A stretch of DNA of 10,973 bases from Basidiobolus heterosporus B8920 (GCA_000697455.1 JNET01033537.1:1-10973); one strand, 5' to 3'. Shown: positions 1 through 8,086, counted from the stretch's first letter. Notes: generated by a model from the sequence alone, not told the origin. Numbers and translations: made by a program.

Positions 1-130
1 TAGCTAACGTATCAAACACTGATTATCTTATGTAGCTAACGTATCAAACACTGATTATCTTATGTAGCTAACGTATCAAACACTGATTATTTTATCTTAG
101 CTAACGTATCGAACACTGATTATCTTATAC
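1..130. repeat. 32-33 bp minisatellite, four copies
   Basis: Four head-to-tail copies begin at 1, 33, 65 and 98. Copies one and two are identical 32-mers. Copy three differs only near its end and is 33 bases, and copy four has one internal substitution (caa to cga) plus end changes. Each copy opens with TAGCTAACGTATC and carries CACTGATTAT. The array starts exactly at the window edge, so more copies probably lie to the left. No coding function is visible. The near-identity of the copies suggests recent or ongoing slippage or unequal exchange. Confidence 0.95.
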
Positions 131-1236
131 AATGTAAATTCAAACATGCTTTATTTTAGCAAATGTCCTTACATTCTTGAAGCGATTGAAAGTGAAAATT
201 GGGTTACTCGATGTGATTTTGCATACTAAAATGTTGGTCCACTTTCACATAATATTTACTAAGCTAAAAGAAGATATATATGTCTTTTGCTAGTGTTAAA
301 CGGGGATAGTATGGCATACTTGCTGTAAGACTCTGAGAGTTAGAAGAATATCTAGTTTCACTTATATATTTATTGAATGTAAGATTTGCTTTTATACCTT
401 TGCCAAGAAGTAAACAAAGCAACATGTGAAATGTTTTAGGAAAGGTCTCAGGTGCATGTGTGTTAATTCTGAGGACATCTGGGCATGTTTTCGAAATTCA
501 AGTATTCTGGGTACTAAGTAAAAGCCTTGAGCGAATTTTGGGAGAGGAAATTAGTAAGTAAATATAATAAGAGTAAGATCTAGTATGAGTAATTAGGTGC
601 TAAATTATGTGGATTTCAACAATTGATACTCCACCCCTAAATCTATAAGTGAAGCAAAAGTATTCCTTTAGTTGATCAAGACATTTCCAGCAAGCAACAG
701 AAACTTGTAACAGTTACTACATTTGAGTAGTAATTCGGCCTCTTTATTAGTATTTGTAAAACTCACGCATCTTGTAGTCCCCTTGCTTCTCATGCTTACA
801 GACAACTTGTCAATGTTCATAGCAGCTATCTAAAACCCAGTACCATGAAAGATATATAATATAACATACAAGTAATGAGGATAAACCTTCTGGACTGATA
901 CTAAATCCGTAATGTTTCCAACGTTATTCAAAATAAAATACTCTTTCATCTTTCTAGCCAATGAACACGTGTATTCAAGAAAGAAATAATGGGATAAGAA
1001 CAAAAAAACCTCAGGCAAAAATAGCAATCACAGGGGTTCCCTTCAATCAGAATGTATAAAAGCAACCAGTTGGCTTAGTGACAAATTGCTTTACAACCCG
1101 TCTTATTCACTGCACCAGCGCTTCAACCATGAGCTAGTGGAGGGGAAAGGATGGGGAGAATTGGGTTCTTAGAACCACGTTTCCTCATGGTCTGATGACT
1201 TTATACGTGTCATTAGATCAACTAAGAAGCGACAAA
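131..1236. other. Gene-free AT-rich intergenic stretch
   Basis: I find no convincing gene on either strand. The longest open frame is 65 codons on the minus strand (830-1027); it has no recognisable domain and mostly hydrophobic, AT-driven composition. No tRNA with paired A and B boxes was found. The stretch holds the left copy of a diverged dispersed repeat (about 530-633) and a perfect 13-base inverted repeat, GGTTCTTAGAACC, at 1164-1176. The rest is unassigned. Confidence 0.6.
530..633 (-). mobile_element. Possible fossil LTR-like repeat, copy B
   Basis: Read on the minus strand, this begins TGGAGTATCAATTG at 633, directly after a purine run TTAGGGG (634-640) that resembles a polypurine tract beside a 3' LTR. 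It then carries ATCCAC and, further in, TTATATTTAC. The same landmarks in the same order occur in the repeat at 6866-7014. Ty1/copia-type LTRs often open with TG(TT)GGAGT-like sequence, so an old, broken LTR is the best guess. The inner boundary is not resolved, and no intact coding part was recognised beside it. A non-LTR dispersed repeat is equally possible. Confidence 0.25.
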
Positions 1237-1242
1237 TTTATT
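1237..1242 (-). terminator. Polyadenylation signal AATAAA
   Basis: On the minus strand the sequence reads AATAAA about 30 bases after the TAG stop of the gene ending at 1272. It sits in an A/T-rich tract (GATAAATAAATTTG). Position and motif fit a 3'-end processing signal for that gene. The cleavage site itself cannot be seen. Confidence 0.5.
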
Positions 1243-1271
1243 TATCTCTACCAAAATTACAAAGTGTCTAT

Positions 1272-2154
1272 CTATTTATATGTTGGCATGTACGGATTTA
1301 ACTGAGGATCCCAAGAAGCCTGATTCTTCTTCCCCATATCCCATTCTCGAACAGATGGTCGTGGAGAGATGGATTGGCGTGCTGGCGATGGTTCTGAATC
1401 CTTATCCTTGTGTTTCGATTTTTTCTTCTTATCTTTCTTGTGTTTTTTCTTCTCTTTCTTCTTTGATTTGATGAAGTTTTTAGTACTCTCGAAAAGGACG
1501 TACTCAGGAATAGTAGCGTTGTTGTCCATGATAAATTCTTCGATGTCTAAACGCGGGTCGTAATCTTCCTGAAAATATTTATCCATTTTTGAGGCAGTTT
1601 GGTGTTTCTCTGACGAGGATCCATCATCTTGTGAACGTTTTGGGCGTTTAGTATGTTCCTTTTCGACAGCGTTGGCCGTTTCTTTTCTTTTATTGTGTGA
1701 GCAGGAATGATGTCGGCTCGTTTCTTGAGTGCTTGGACTTCTATAGCGCTCTCTAGAGCTACTTCTTTCTCGCTCTCGTTCATAGCTACGTCCGGAGCTA
1801 TATTTCCGATCTCTTTCTTTCGAATAGCGATAATCGTATTGTCTTCTTCTCCCTCTGTCTCTTTCAGCTTCTTGTCTCAATAAAGCTTGGTTATGTCCGT
1901 CTGTGTTACGGATAAGAGCATTAAGAAATCTAGTGTTTGGCTTTGGTTTGCTGTCAAGAGAGAAGATTCAACAACTGTAAGAGGGCTAAGACAGCTGAAA
2001 ATGGAATTTACCTGCTCGAAGTAGCGGGTTTATAAACGCCAACACCAAAGGTTTGATAGTCTAACTCCTTAGCCTTGCTTTCACGCGCTATCAGGGAAGC
2101 TACGTAGGCATCGAACTCCAGGTCGTCCGAATTCGGTTGAGTTGAACGAGACAT
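1272..2154 (-). CDS. Basic RS/Lys-rich protein, possibly splicing-related (273 aa, two exons)
   Basis: The exons are 2154-2012 and 1950-1272, joined by a 61-base phase-2 intron (2011-1951, GTAAAT...TTGACAG). The spliced frame gives 273 residues starting MSRSTQPNSDDLEFDAYVAS. The N-terminus (about residues 10-75) looks globular and conserved, including PKPNTRFLNALIRNTDGHN. An Arg/Ser/Glu-rich RS-like stretch covers about 94-128, an acidic YDPRLDIEEF block 178-187, and a Lys-rich nuclear-localisation-type tract 209-231. VREWDMGKKN follows near 248-257. From memory, similar filamentous-fungal proteins are labelled pre-mRNA-splicing factor 38B, but that label may rest only on RS composition and I cannot verify it. 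The nuclear location is inferred from composition. The gene lies downstream of PAN2 on the same strand, with 338 bases between them, and probably has its own promoter. Gene model strong, function weak. Confidence 0.85.
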
Positions 2155-2270
2155 ACAAGAGACACTGCGAAATAACTAAGCCTTATCTTCTTAAAGTAGC
2201 GACATGATATATGAATTCAGGAAAGGGATTTTTCTTGATTTTCTCATCCTAATTCTCCAACCTACACCAA

Positions 2271-2382
2271 TTAGGGTTGATAGTTAAGGTAGGGTCAGGA
2301 TCAGGGCTAAAGTTAGGGTTAGGGTTAGGATTCGATTGTGATCAAACCAGGTTTATTTGAAAGGCAAAATAGCGTTTTAGGG
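2271..2382. promoter_or_regulatory. TTAGGG telomere-like motif cluster upstream of the 1272-2154 gene
   Basis: TTAGGG occurs at 2271-2276, then as a tandem run TTAGGGTTAGGGTTAGG at 2313-2329, and again at 2377-2382. Between them are degenerate forms, including GGTAGGGT near 2288-2295 whose reverse complement is ACCCTACC. The cluster begins 117 bases upstream of the ATG at 2154. Read toward that gene the motif is CCCTAA, the class of site bound by Tbf1/Teb1-type Myb factors in ascomycete promoters. ACCCTACC also resembles the fission-yeast HomolE box. A relic of telomere insertion is an alternative reading. The motifs are plain to see; the regulatory role is inferred. Confidence 0.6.
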
Positions 2383-2401
2383 TTATTCGAGACTCGAAAG
2401 A

Positions 2402-2441
2402 ATGAGAAGGGATGAGAAGGGATGAGAAGGGATGATAAAGG
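2402..2441. repeat. 10-bp tandem repeat (ATGAGAAGGG)
   Basis: Three exact copies of ATGAGAAGGG occupy 2402-2431 and a fourth, degenerate copy (ATGATAAAGG) ends at 2441. The run lies 52-91 bases beyond the PAN2 stop codon, in its likely 3' UTR or terminator region, and beside the TTAGGG cluster. It is purine-rich on the plus strand, hence pyrimidine-rich in PAN2 RNA. No function can be assigned. Confidence 0.8.
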
Positions 2442-2492
2442 TCGGGAATGGTTTTATATTGTTTTTGTGGTATTTATGATTTTTCTTTGTTG

Positions 2493-5400
2493 CTAAGTTC
2501 TACTTCCTGCGGTCGTAGTTGCATATGTGACAGGGGCTGGTTGAAAGGAAGAGAATGGGTTCAATCCAGGCACAGGCTTCCAGTTGTACTTCATTCCCAC
2601 GTTGTAGATATCCTCGAGCACTTGTTCGAAGCGTCCCTGATCTTTGAGTAGCAGATATTTCTTGTAAATCGCCAATGCCTATGGACAAAATAATTCGCGT
2701 TGTTAGTGAGTGTGGCAGTACAAACAACAACCAATAAAGCATGCTAAATTACCGTTCTAGCATCCTCAATACTATCATGCATATCTGTTTGAATGTCTTG
2801 GTTGAGAAGGTACCAAGCCAGAAACTTGAGCGAGATCTTTCGGTGCCTATTTTTGATGTGGAATATGTCAACAGTGTCTATGACTTGCTCGGGCGGTACG
2901 ATGATATTGATGATTCTAAAGTCCTTATTTAAGCCATGTCCAACGAAAATGCATCCCATGTCCAGGAGGAGTCGAAGCTTTTTATAAGCAGCCTTGAGGG
3001 GCACAACGGTGTGTTTCGACAAAGATGGGTCCAGATCGCCGGGAGAAATTCCTGAATACTCGGTTAAATAATCCACAACAGGCTCCGAGGTTGCTATATA
3101 GTCATCAATAAATGGTATCATCTCCTTCGGGCCTTCACCACGTAAAACACTGACGCGGGCTAAAGCAAGACGGCTTGGGCGAATAAGACGCCTGGAACCA
3201 TCACTCCATACTTCGGTTTCTTCTTTAGTCATGGCGACGAATTCCGCATCAATCCCGCATAGAAATCCGGGTTTGGGCATTTCGTCCACGGTAAGAGGCT
3301 TGTATGATCTGGGAAGTTTGTGGCGAAGTCTTGAGATTGAATAATCTTTGAATAGAATGGTATTATCTACTACATCTGGTAGGACAGTAGAGTCGATTCT
3401 AGACTGCATATCGGTACGAACAAAATACAGTACTGACGGGGTCTTCCACGGGTGTTTGAAATTGGTCACCTCTTCTTCAGGTATGTTTTTAACCATGAAA
3501 TCGTTAAAGTGATACCATTCGCTCTTCCCGTCATTATCGCCGTTGCCATCAACACTCTTTCTGACCTTTATGTGAGCCACCAGATGGGCAATCTCCTTTT
3601 CGAACTGGATTTGTGATACCACTGCGTAAAGCTCATATGTTGCCACGTTCGATGTGTGGTCTTTCTCCTCAGTAACAAGCGCGGATGTGTGTGGATCAAC
3701 ATCGGTTATACTAATGTCATCACCAATCATCTCTATCTGGATAGCTAAAGGCAGCCAGGAGCTTTTCTCCGCGACAGAGCTTCGCCAGAGATCTAGATTA
3801 CTCTTGGTAAGGATCGAGCAGTTCACGCTAAACACGTTTGGTAGCTCCTGAAGACTCTTGTTTTGCGTGCTGGATTGATATCGTTGGCAAGAATTGCACC
3901 ATGCTTTCGCTTGGGTTTGTCTACTTATACTTGATTGTAGTATTTCCACGAGTGTGCTAGGTTTAGCCGGGGTGCCAATGACGGTGGGATTCTTGGGATA
4001 AACGAGATCAACCACAAATGGATATGTTGTACGATCGATCTGCGCACCACACAAACATTTATTTGATGACACCGTCTTGAGCCCGAAAACCTGCTGAATG
4101 ACCGAAGGGAGCGAAGGATCAGTACTCGACATGTCTTTTCTAACACAAATGTTATGACCCATGGCGTTCGATTCCTGGTGGAGTTGCTCCAAAATAAATC
4201 GATTAAAATTCTGGATTAAAGTAGAGTACGAGGTTTCAGAGGTGGGTTGATCTGGTTCAAACAATCCAAGTGCGACAGCTTGAGGAATCGTGCTAAAGGC
4301 ACGCAAGAGATTAGTAGCTTGACAGTTTCTTCCCTTCGCATCCTCCAACATTCGGAACAAGAATCCCAACTCACAGAGTAAGCAAAATTCCTTGGGGCAA
4401 TTAGATTTAATGTGGGATTTAGCAATGTCCTTCAACGTGGGCAAGAAGAACAACACTTGTAGCAATGAGTTGCAATAGGAGTTGGTGATATGTGTCTCTA
4501 ATCCAGAGAAATGCGTTTTGTTGTAGTATCCAAAATCGAAATCCTCCACACCAAATCTACTGTACTTGATCTCTACCCGGCGGTACAACTTAAACACAGC
4601 CAGAGGGTTGTTCTGTAAAGAGGTATCTTCTTCCTTTGGTGACGCCAATTCCGACTTTTTTCTAAGACGCTTGAGGAATTTCTCTCTTTCTTGCTCGGAA
4701 CGGAATTTCGGAGTGTCCGAGCTCTTCCGATCTCTCCCAGCTCTGGGAGGGATTTGGTTCCTTAGTCTAGTACGAGGATTGGGAGCGTATCCAACAAAGT
4801 CAATGGTTTTCATGTTTTGTAGTACTTCAGGCTCAATTGAGGGTGCAGGCTTTCCAACATCAAAAGTGAAATGGGCAGGCCAAACTGAGAGTAGCGGCTC
4901 AGTGTAATAGGGCATTCCGACAGAAGATAGTGGGCTAATACGCAAGAAGGATGGTGTTATAAGATAGCACCATAGTAGCAGCAATAATATAGAAAGTTAC
5001 CTGTGTTCATCCATAACAACATCGGGGTATTCCATGGGATCTGGAAGTTCCAATGGTCTTGAATAAGTGCTGACGATCGGCTCGTCACGGTCACTCCAGA
5101 TATGAACGACATTGGAGGCATCACCAAAACCAACAAACTCACCAGATACCGAGGTATCCAGACAGTTAATGTAACTGCTGACATTCACCTTGATGTGAAA
5201 AAGTTAGCAACACATGTGATATACCGCAACTCAGCTTGTATCCTACCTGATGAAAGTCTATGTCAGCCAGTTGGTTGGACACATCGCAAAGTTGGAATTG
5301 TCCACCCTGAGAGGCAACAAATACCGACGTAGCGATTTTCGGATGGAACTTAACCATTGTTGGCCCCATAGGGAAAGGAATGGGTGGCAATGACTGCATA

Positions 5401-6341
5401 GTTCTGACATCGTACACCTTGACAAATGGATCACATATCAACCCGCCTGCGCTGTGGAGAAACGTGCCACTACTATTAGTGAGCGTGTTAAGAACACAAG
5501 CAGATATCTCCATTCTTACCTATGCGAGAAACCGCAAGTGAGAAGCAAGTTTCCACTAACGTCTATATCAGATATGGTTCCCGTGTGTGCTTGGACCCTG
5601 TGTTCAGCCTTAAATGTGCGCGGGTCGCGAAGGGTGACCTCACCCGAAGTGGATCCGCAGCATATCAAACGCGAACGCTTCATTACAACTATTCCACTAT
5701 CGGTGTCAATCTGGGATAACGTTAGCTATTACGAGATAGAATGGGAATTTGCTCAGACGCTTACTTGATTGATGATGGCACCACGGTCTAGATTAACAAC
5801 CAGGGTTCGACTTTGATTACCTGAGATGAACATCTCAGATTGTGGGAGAGTGGAACAAACCATAGCATGGAAATCGTGAATATGATCCCCTCTGTGTAAA
5901 ACAACCATCTTTAGTCTCTTCTACTACACGAATAATGTTTCGACTAAATATTGCCGTATCGCTCAACTACTACCTAACGATCTTTTGAGGAACGCCGCGA
6001 CGATTGGTCACTCGTACGCTATGAGGTCCTAGAGAAATCACTGCTCGATCATTGATCATCAATTGTCTGACAGGTCCCGTATGCCCTTTGAAGCTAGTAT
6101 ACTTTTCAAGAGTTTCTATGTCATAGGAGCACACGCGTCCCTTTGAAATTTAATCACATGAGTTTGCGCTCTCTTACCACAAGAGAATAAATCGTTTGCT
6201 AGCATAAAGGTATTAAACACGTACGTTCTCATCACCAATCCAAATTAATTCAGCATGTGGATCAAAAGCACAGGCCGAAATGGGGAAAGCTGATGCAGGA
6301 TTAGGATCGCAAGTGGTGGCAAATTCGTACCATTCTTCCAT
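2493..6341 (-). CDS. PAN2: PAN2, catalytic subunit of the Pan2-Pan3 poly(A) nuclease (1,120 aa, eight exons)
   Basis: Pan2 with Pan3 trims mRNA poly(A) tails in the cytoplasm. Exons: 6341-6225, 6140-5974, 5891-5765, 5710-5520, 5451-5247, 5188-5001, 4934-2753 and 2678-2493. All seven introns (54-84 bases) keep frame and total 3,363 coding bases. The start has an in-frame TAA two codons upstream. Residues about 1-340 form the WD40 region, including AGGLICDPFVKVYDVRTM. A linker (about 340-470) corresponds to the Pan3-binding part. A ubiquitin-protease-like domain begins near 475; its cysteine box reads HITNSYCNSLLQ, with Ser at about 484 in the catalytic Cys position, as expected for this inactive domain. 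The C-terminal DEDDh exonuclease shows D894 and E896 (GIDAEF), D1003 (GLNKDF), H1051 and D1056 (HDSIEDA), so it looks active. Length matches yeast Pan2 (about 1,115). Identification is near certain; splice sites are inferred by frame and family fit. Confidence 0.96.
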
Positions 6342-6865
6342 CTCTTAAGGAGGATTGAATTTATCCGAGACGGAGTATAACAAGAAGTAAAGAGGAGGTT
6401 GATACGAGTTTTGAACAATAAAGGATCGTCAAGAAAGAAGAGAAGGAAATAAACCGATGCGACACACGATAGCTCTCAAAGGTAAATCAAATAGAGAACT
6501 TCTCTTGAAAATCCAGTTCTAAGATTTAAAAAATTCTCTATAAACAACCGACTAAGGAGCTTTTCTGTTTGCTAGCAGACCGCCACGGACCACAGGAAAT
6601 CACTTGAATTTGTTGAGCAAAATACAATGCTTAGCTTATCCCATCACATCATCAACCCATCCAGAAAATAATAGCTGATTGGGACTAGAGACCAAAATCA
6701 TCATGTGATTCTACAGTAAGGAGCTCTAAACGAGAGTCTGTGTTCGGCAAAATAATCTTGGCTAAATTTACAAATTTAATAAAAGTTCGCATCAATGTCA
6801 TGCTATCCAGCTTACCTATTAGAGGCCCTGAGACTGAGAGGTGTGTATGTATTAAGTTTGAGAAA

Positions 6866-7014
6866 GTTGGTAAAAATATCACTTCATTTATTTGTTCTAA
6901 AATGTAGAGTATAAATATAATACTAGCAATGGGCTTAGAGACGGTGGAGTGTAAATATAATATTAGCAATAAGCTTTGAGACCGTGGAGAGCCGTGGATA
7001 CCAATTACTCCACA
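6866..7014 (-). mobile_element. Possible fossil solo LTR-like repeat, copy A
   Basis: On the minus strand the block opens TGTGGAGTAATTGG and ends near TTTTTACCAAC, about 149 bases. It holds ATCCAC, a TTATATTTA element and a late AATAAATGAA, an order that resembles the promoter and poly(A) parts of a short Ty1/copia LTR. GTGGAGTA, ATTG, ATCCAC and TTATATTTAC are shared in order with the repeat near 530-633. No convincing target-site duplication was found. It appears old and broken, and the assignment to an LTR is tentative. Confidence 0.25.
6907..6986. repeat. Two 40-bp direct repeats
   Basis: Units 6907-6946 and 6947-6986 are both exactly 40 bases and adjacent, differing at about six positions by eye. 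Each begins GAGT, contains TAAATATAATA and TAGCAAT, and ends with GTG. A short stub of a third unit (GAG followed by CCGTGG) follows. The duplication lies inside the LTR-like block and doubles an AT-rich TATA-like segment about 130-210 bases upstream of the wall-protein start. Confidence 0.85.
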
Positions 7015-7067
7015 AAGTCCTATTTTTGAAAAGTAAAGTGCCCCAGATATCCCACTCTGCACTTACA

Positions 7068-7073
7068 TATAAA
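7068..7073 (+). promoter_or_regulatory. TATA box of the wall-protein gene
   Basis: TATAAA lies 47 bases before the ATG at 7120. It is the closest canonical TATA element and is followed by a C-rich ACCCCTAC. If initiation occurs about 30 bases downstream, as in many non-Saccharomyces fungi, the leader would be very short. More distant initiation from AT-rich elements near 6910-6960 is also possible. Confidence 0.5.
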
Positions 7074-7084
7074 CCCCTACAAAC

Positions 7085-7123
7085 ATGAGAACAATGCAAT
7101 ACAAATCACTTTTCCGACAATGA
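7085..7123 (+). CDS. Twelve-codon upstream ORF overlapping the wall-protein start
   Basis: An ATG at 7085 opens a frame reading MRTMQYKSLFRQ and stopping at TGA 7121-7123. That stop overlaps the main ATG (7120-7122) as ATGA, and a second in-frame ATG lies at 7094. The arrangement would permit termination-reinitiation or repression if the mRNA starts upstream of 7085. The TATA box at 7068-7073 may instead place the cap downstream of one or both ATGs, making the frame irrelevant. The peptide resembles nothing known to me. Confidence 0.3.
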   Translation: MRTMQYKSLFRQ

Positions 7124-8040
7124 AATCATTCAAGATCAACACTCTTTGCTTGTTAGCTCTCAGTGCCATTGCTGCAACATCAGTCCAAGCCACCTCTGCA
7201 GGATCCCAAGTTGTTGTAGATAGCGAGTATATTGCAAAGGATGTAAACAATATCGTTCTCAACAATGACAAGGACTGGGAGAAGTGTTCAGAATCTGCTG
7301 ATAACGATGATTGTAATGAAGACAACTGTGACGAAGCCGCCACAACCACCAAGAAATGTAAACCTACATCCACCAAAAGTAAATGTCCAAGCTCCTCTAC
7401 TGTAGGTGGAGCAATCTCAAGTGAAATCGTTTTTAATCCTACAGAGTCTGCGCCCGAGACTACATCGGGCGAGTCATCATCTGAATCATCCGCCACAGAG
7501 CCATCTTCCGAGGGGCCAACTGCTTCAGAATCTGTTTCCGCAGAACCAACCGGCTCAGAGTCCATTTCTGGAGAGCTGAGTACTGCAGAATCTGCCTCTG
7601 ATGAGCCAAGTACGTCTGAGGAGTCGTCTACTGCGGATTCTGCTTCCGAAGCGCCAACTGCTTCAGGATCAGGTGCTGTAGAGTCGTCAGCTACAGAACT
7701 AGCTTCAGAAGAATCAGCTACCCCAGAATCAACTTCTGGAGAGTCGACTACTGTAGAATCAGCAACTTCAGGACCGGCTTCCGAAGCGTCTACTAATTCT
7801 GAATCATCTTCAGAAGCATCGCCTTCGCAGACATCAGCCTCTACAGATACCGCTTCCGCAGCATTGGTATCCGAATCACCTACTGGATCAGCCACCTTGC
7901 TTCCGTTTGCTATTCAGCCAGCTGAAGACACCAAAGCCAAAGCTGGAAGCGTAAACGAAGTAAATGCAGGAATTTCCACAAATGCAAACCTGGTAGTCGC
8001 TGTCGTTTTGGCTTTGCCCGTAGTCCACTTCTTGGTCTAA
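7120..8040 (+). CDS. Putative GPI-anchored Ser/Thr/Glu-rich cell wall protein (306 aa)
   Basis: Residues 1-24 form a signal peptide (MKSFKINT, a hydrophobic core, then a likely cut after VQA). The mature N-terminus (25-98) is short and acidic and carries five cysteines at about 56, 65, 70, 80 and 89. Residues about 105-255 are a low-complexity tract rich in Ser, Thr, Glu, Ala and Pro, built from degenerate units such as ESASEEPSTAES, suited to dense O-mannosylation. The last 16 residues (LVVAVVLALPVVHFLV) are hydrophobic with no basic tail, and a small-residue site (N282-A283-G284) precedes them, as in GPI attachment signals. The product would act at the cell surface or be transferred to wall glucan. 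The family is unknown and no enzymatic domain is seen. A TATA box precedes it and AATAAA follows. Confidence 0.85.
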   Translation: MKSFKINTLCLLALSAIAATSVQATSAGSQVVVDSEYIAKDVNNIVLNNDKDWEKCSESADNDDCNEDNCDEAATTTKKCKPTSTKSKCPSSSTVGGAISSEIVFNPTESAPETTSGESSSESSATEPSSEGPTASESVSAEPTGSESISGELSTAESASDEPSTSEESSTADSASEAPTASGSGAVESSATELASEESATPESTSGESTTVESATSGPASEASTNSESSSEASPSQTSASTDTASAALVSESPTGSATLLPFAIQPAEDTKAKAGSVNEVNAGISTNANLVVAVVLALPVVHFLV

Positions 8041-8080
8041 ACTGAAATATAACTTAAGTTACAATATAAAATGGCAATTC

Positions 8081-8086
8081 AATAAA
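8081..8086 (+). terminator. Polyadenylation signal AATAAA of the wall-protein gene
   Basis: AATAAA lies 41 bases after the TAA stop at 8038-8040. The flanks are AT-rich, with ATATAA and TACAATATAAA upstream and TATATG downstream. The next gene converges from the right and ends at 8316, so this 275-base gap must hold both 3' ends. I see no canonical AATAAA for the opposing gene in it. Confidence 0.5.

Larger units (their letters stand above)
6342..7119. other. Divergent intergenic region between PAN2 and the wall-protein gene
   Basis: This 778-base stretch must carry both promoters. The PAN2 side (6342-6680) shows nothing recognisable beyond A/G-rich sequence just upstream of the ATG. The right half contains a diverged dispersed repeat (6866-7014) with a 40-bp duplication inside it, then a TATA box and a small upstream ORF for the plus-strand gene. 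A 125-codon minus-strand frame (6685-7062) runs through the repeat, has no recognisable domain and is not called as a gene. Confidence 0.6.

Noticed and set aside
830-1027. 65-codon minus-strand frame with KMKEYFILNNVGNITDLV
   Set aside because: A short stretch looks protein-like, but I found no matching flanking exons or family, so I do not call a gene.
1164-1176. Perfect 13-base inverted repeat GGTTCTTAGAACC
   Set aside because: The stem would be too short with almost no loop to act as a hairpin. It may be a dimeric factor site, but nothing else supports this.
1280-1563. Plus-strand frames of 63-64 codons rich in Phe, Leu and Ser
   Set aside because: They are the antisense of the Lys-rich tract in the 1272-2154 gene.
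2554-2570. GGTTCAATCC, resembling a tRNA B box
   Set aside because: It lies inside the last PAN2 exon and no A box or cloverleaf fits around it.
6685-7062. 125-codon minus-strand frame in the divergent intergenic region
   Set aside because: It runs through the dispersed repeat and the 40-bp duplication, has AT-driven hydrophobic composition, and shows no domain I recognise.
7077-7895. 272-codon open frame on the minus strand, rich in Asp, Ser, Val and Ala
   Set aside because: It is the antisense of the Ser/Thr/Glu repeat tract of the wall-protein gene. The biased codons of the repeat keep the opposite frame free of stops. It has no domain, and the plus-strand frame has a signal peptide and GPI tail.
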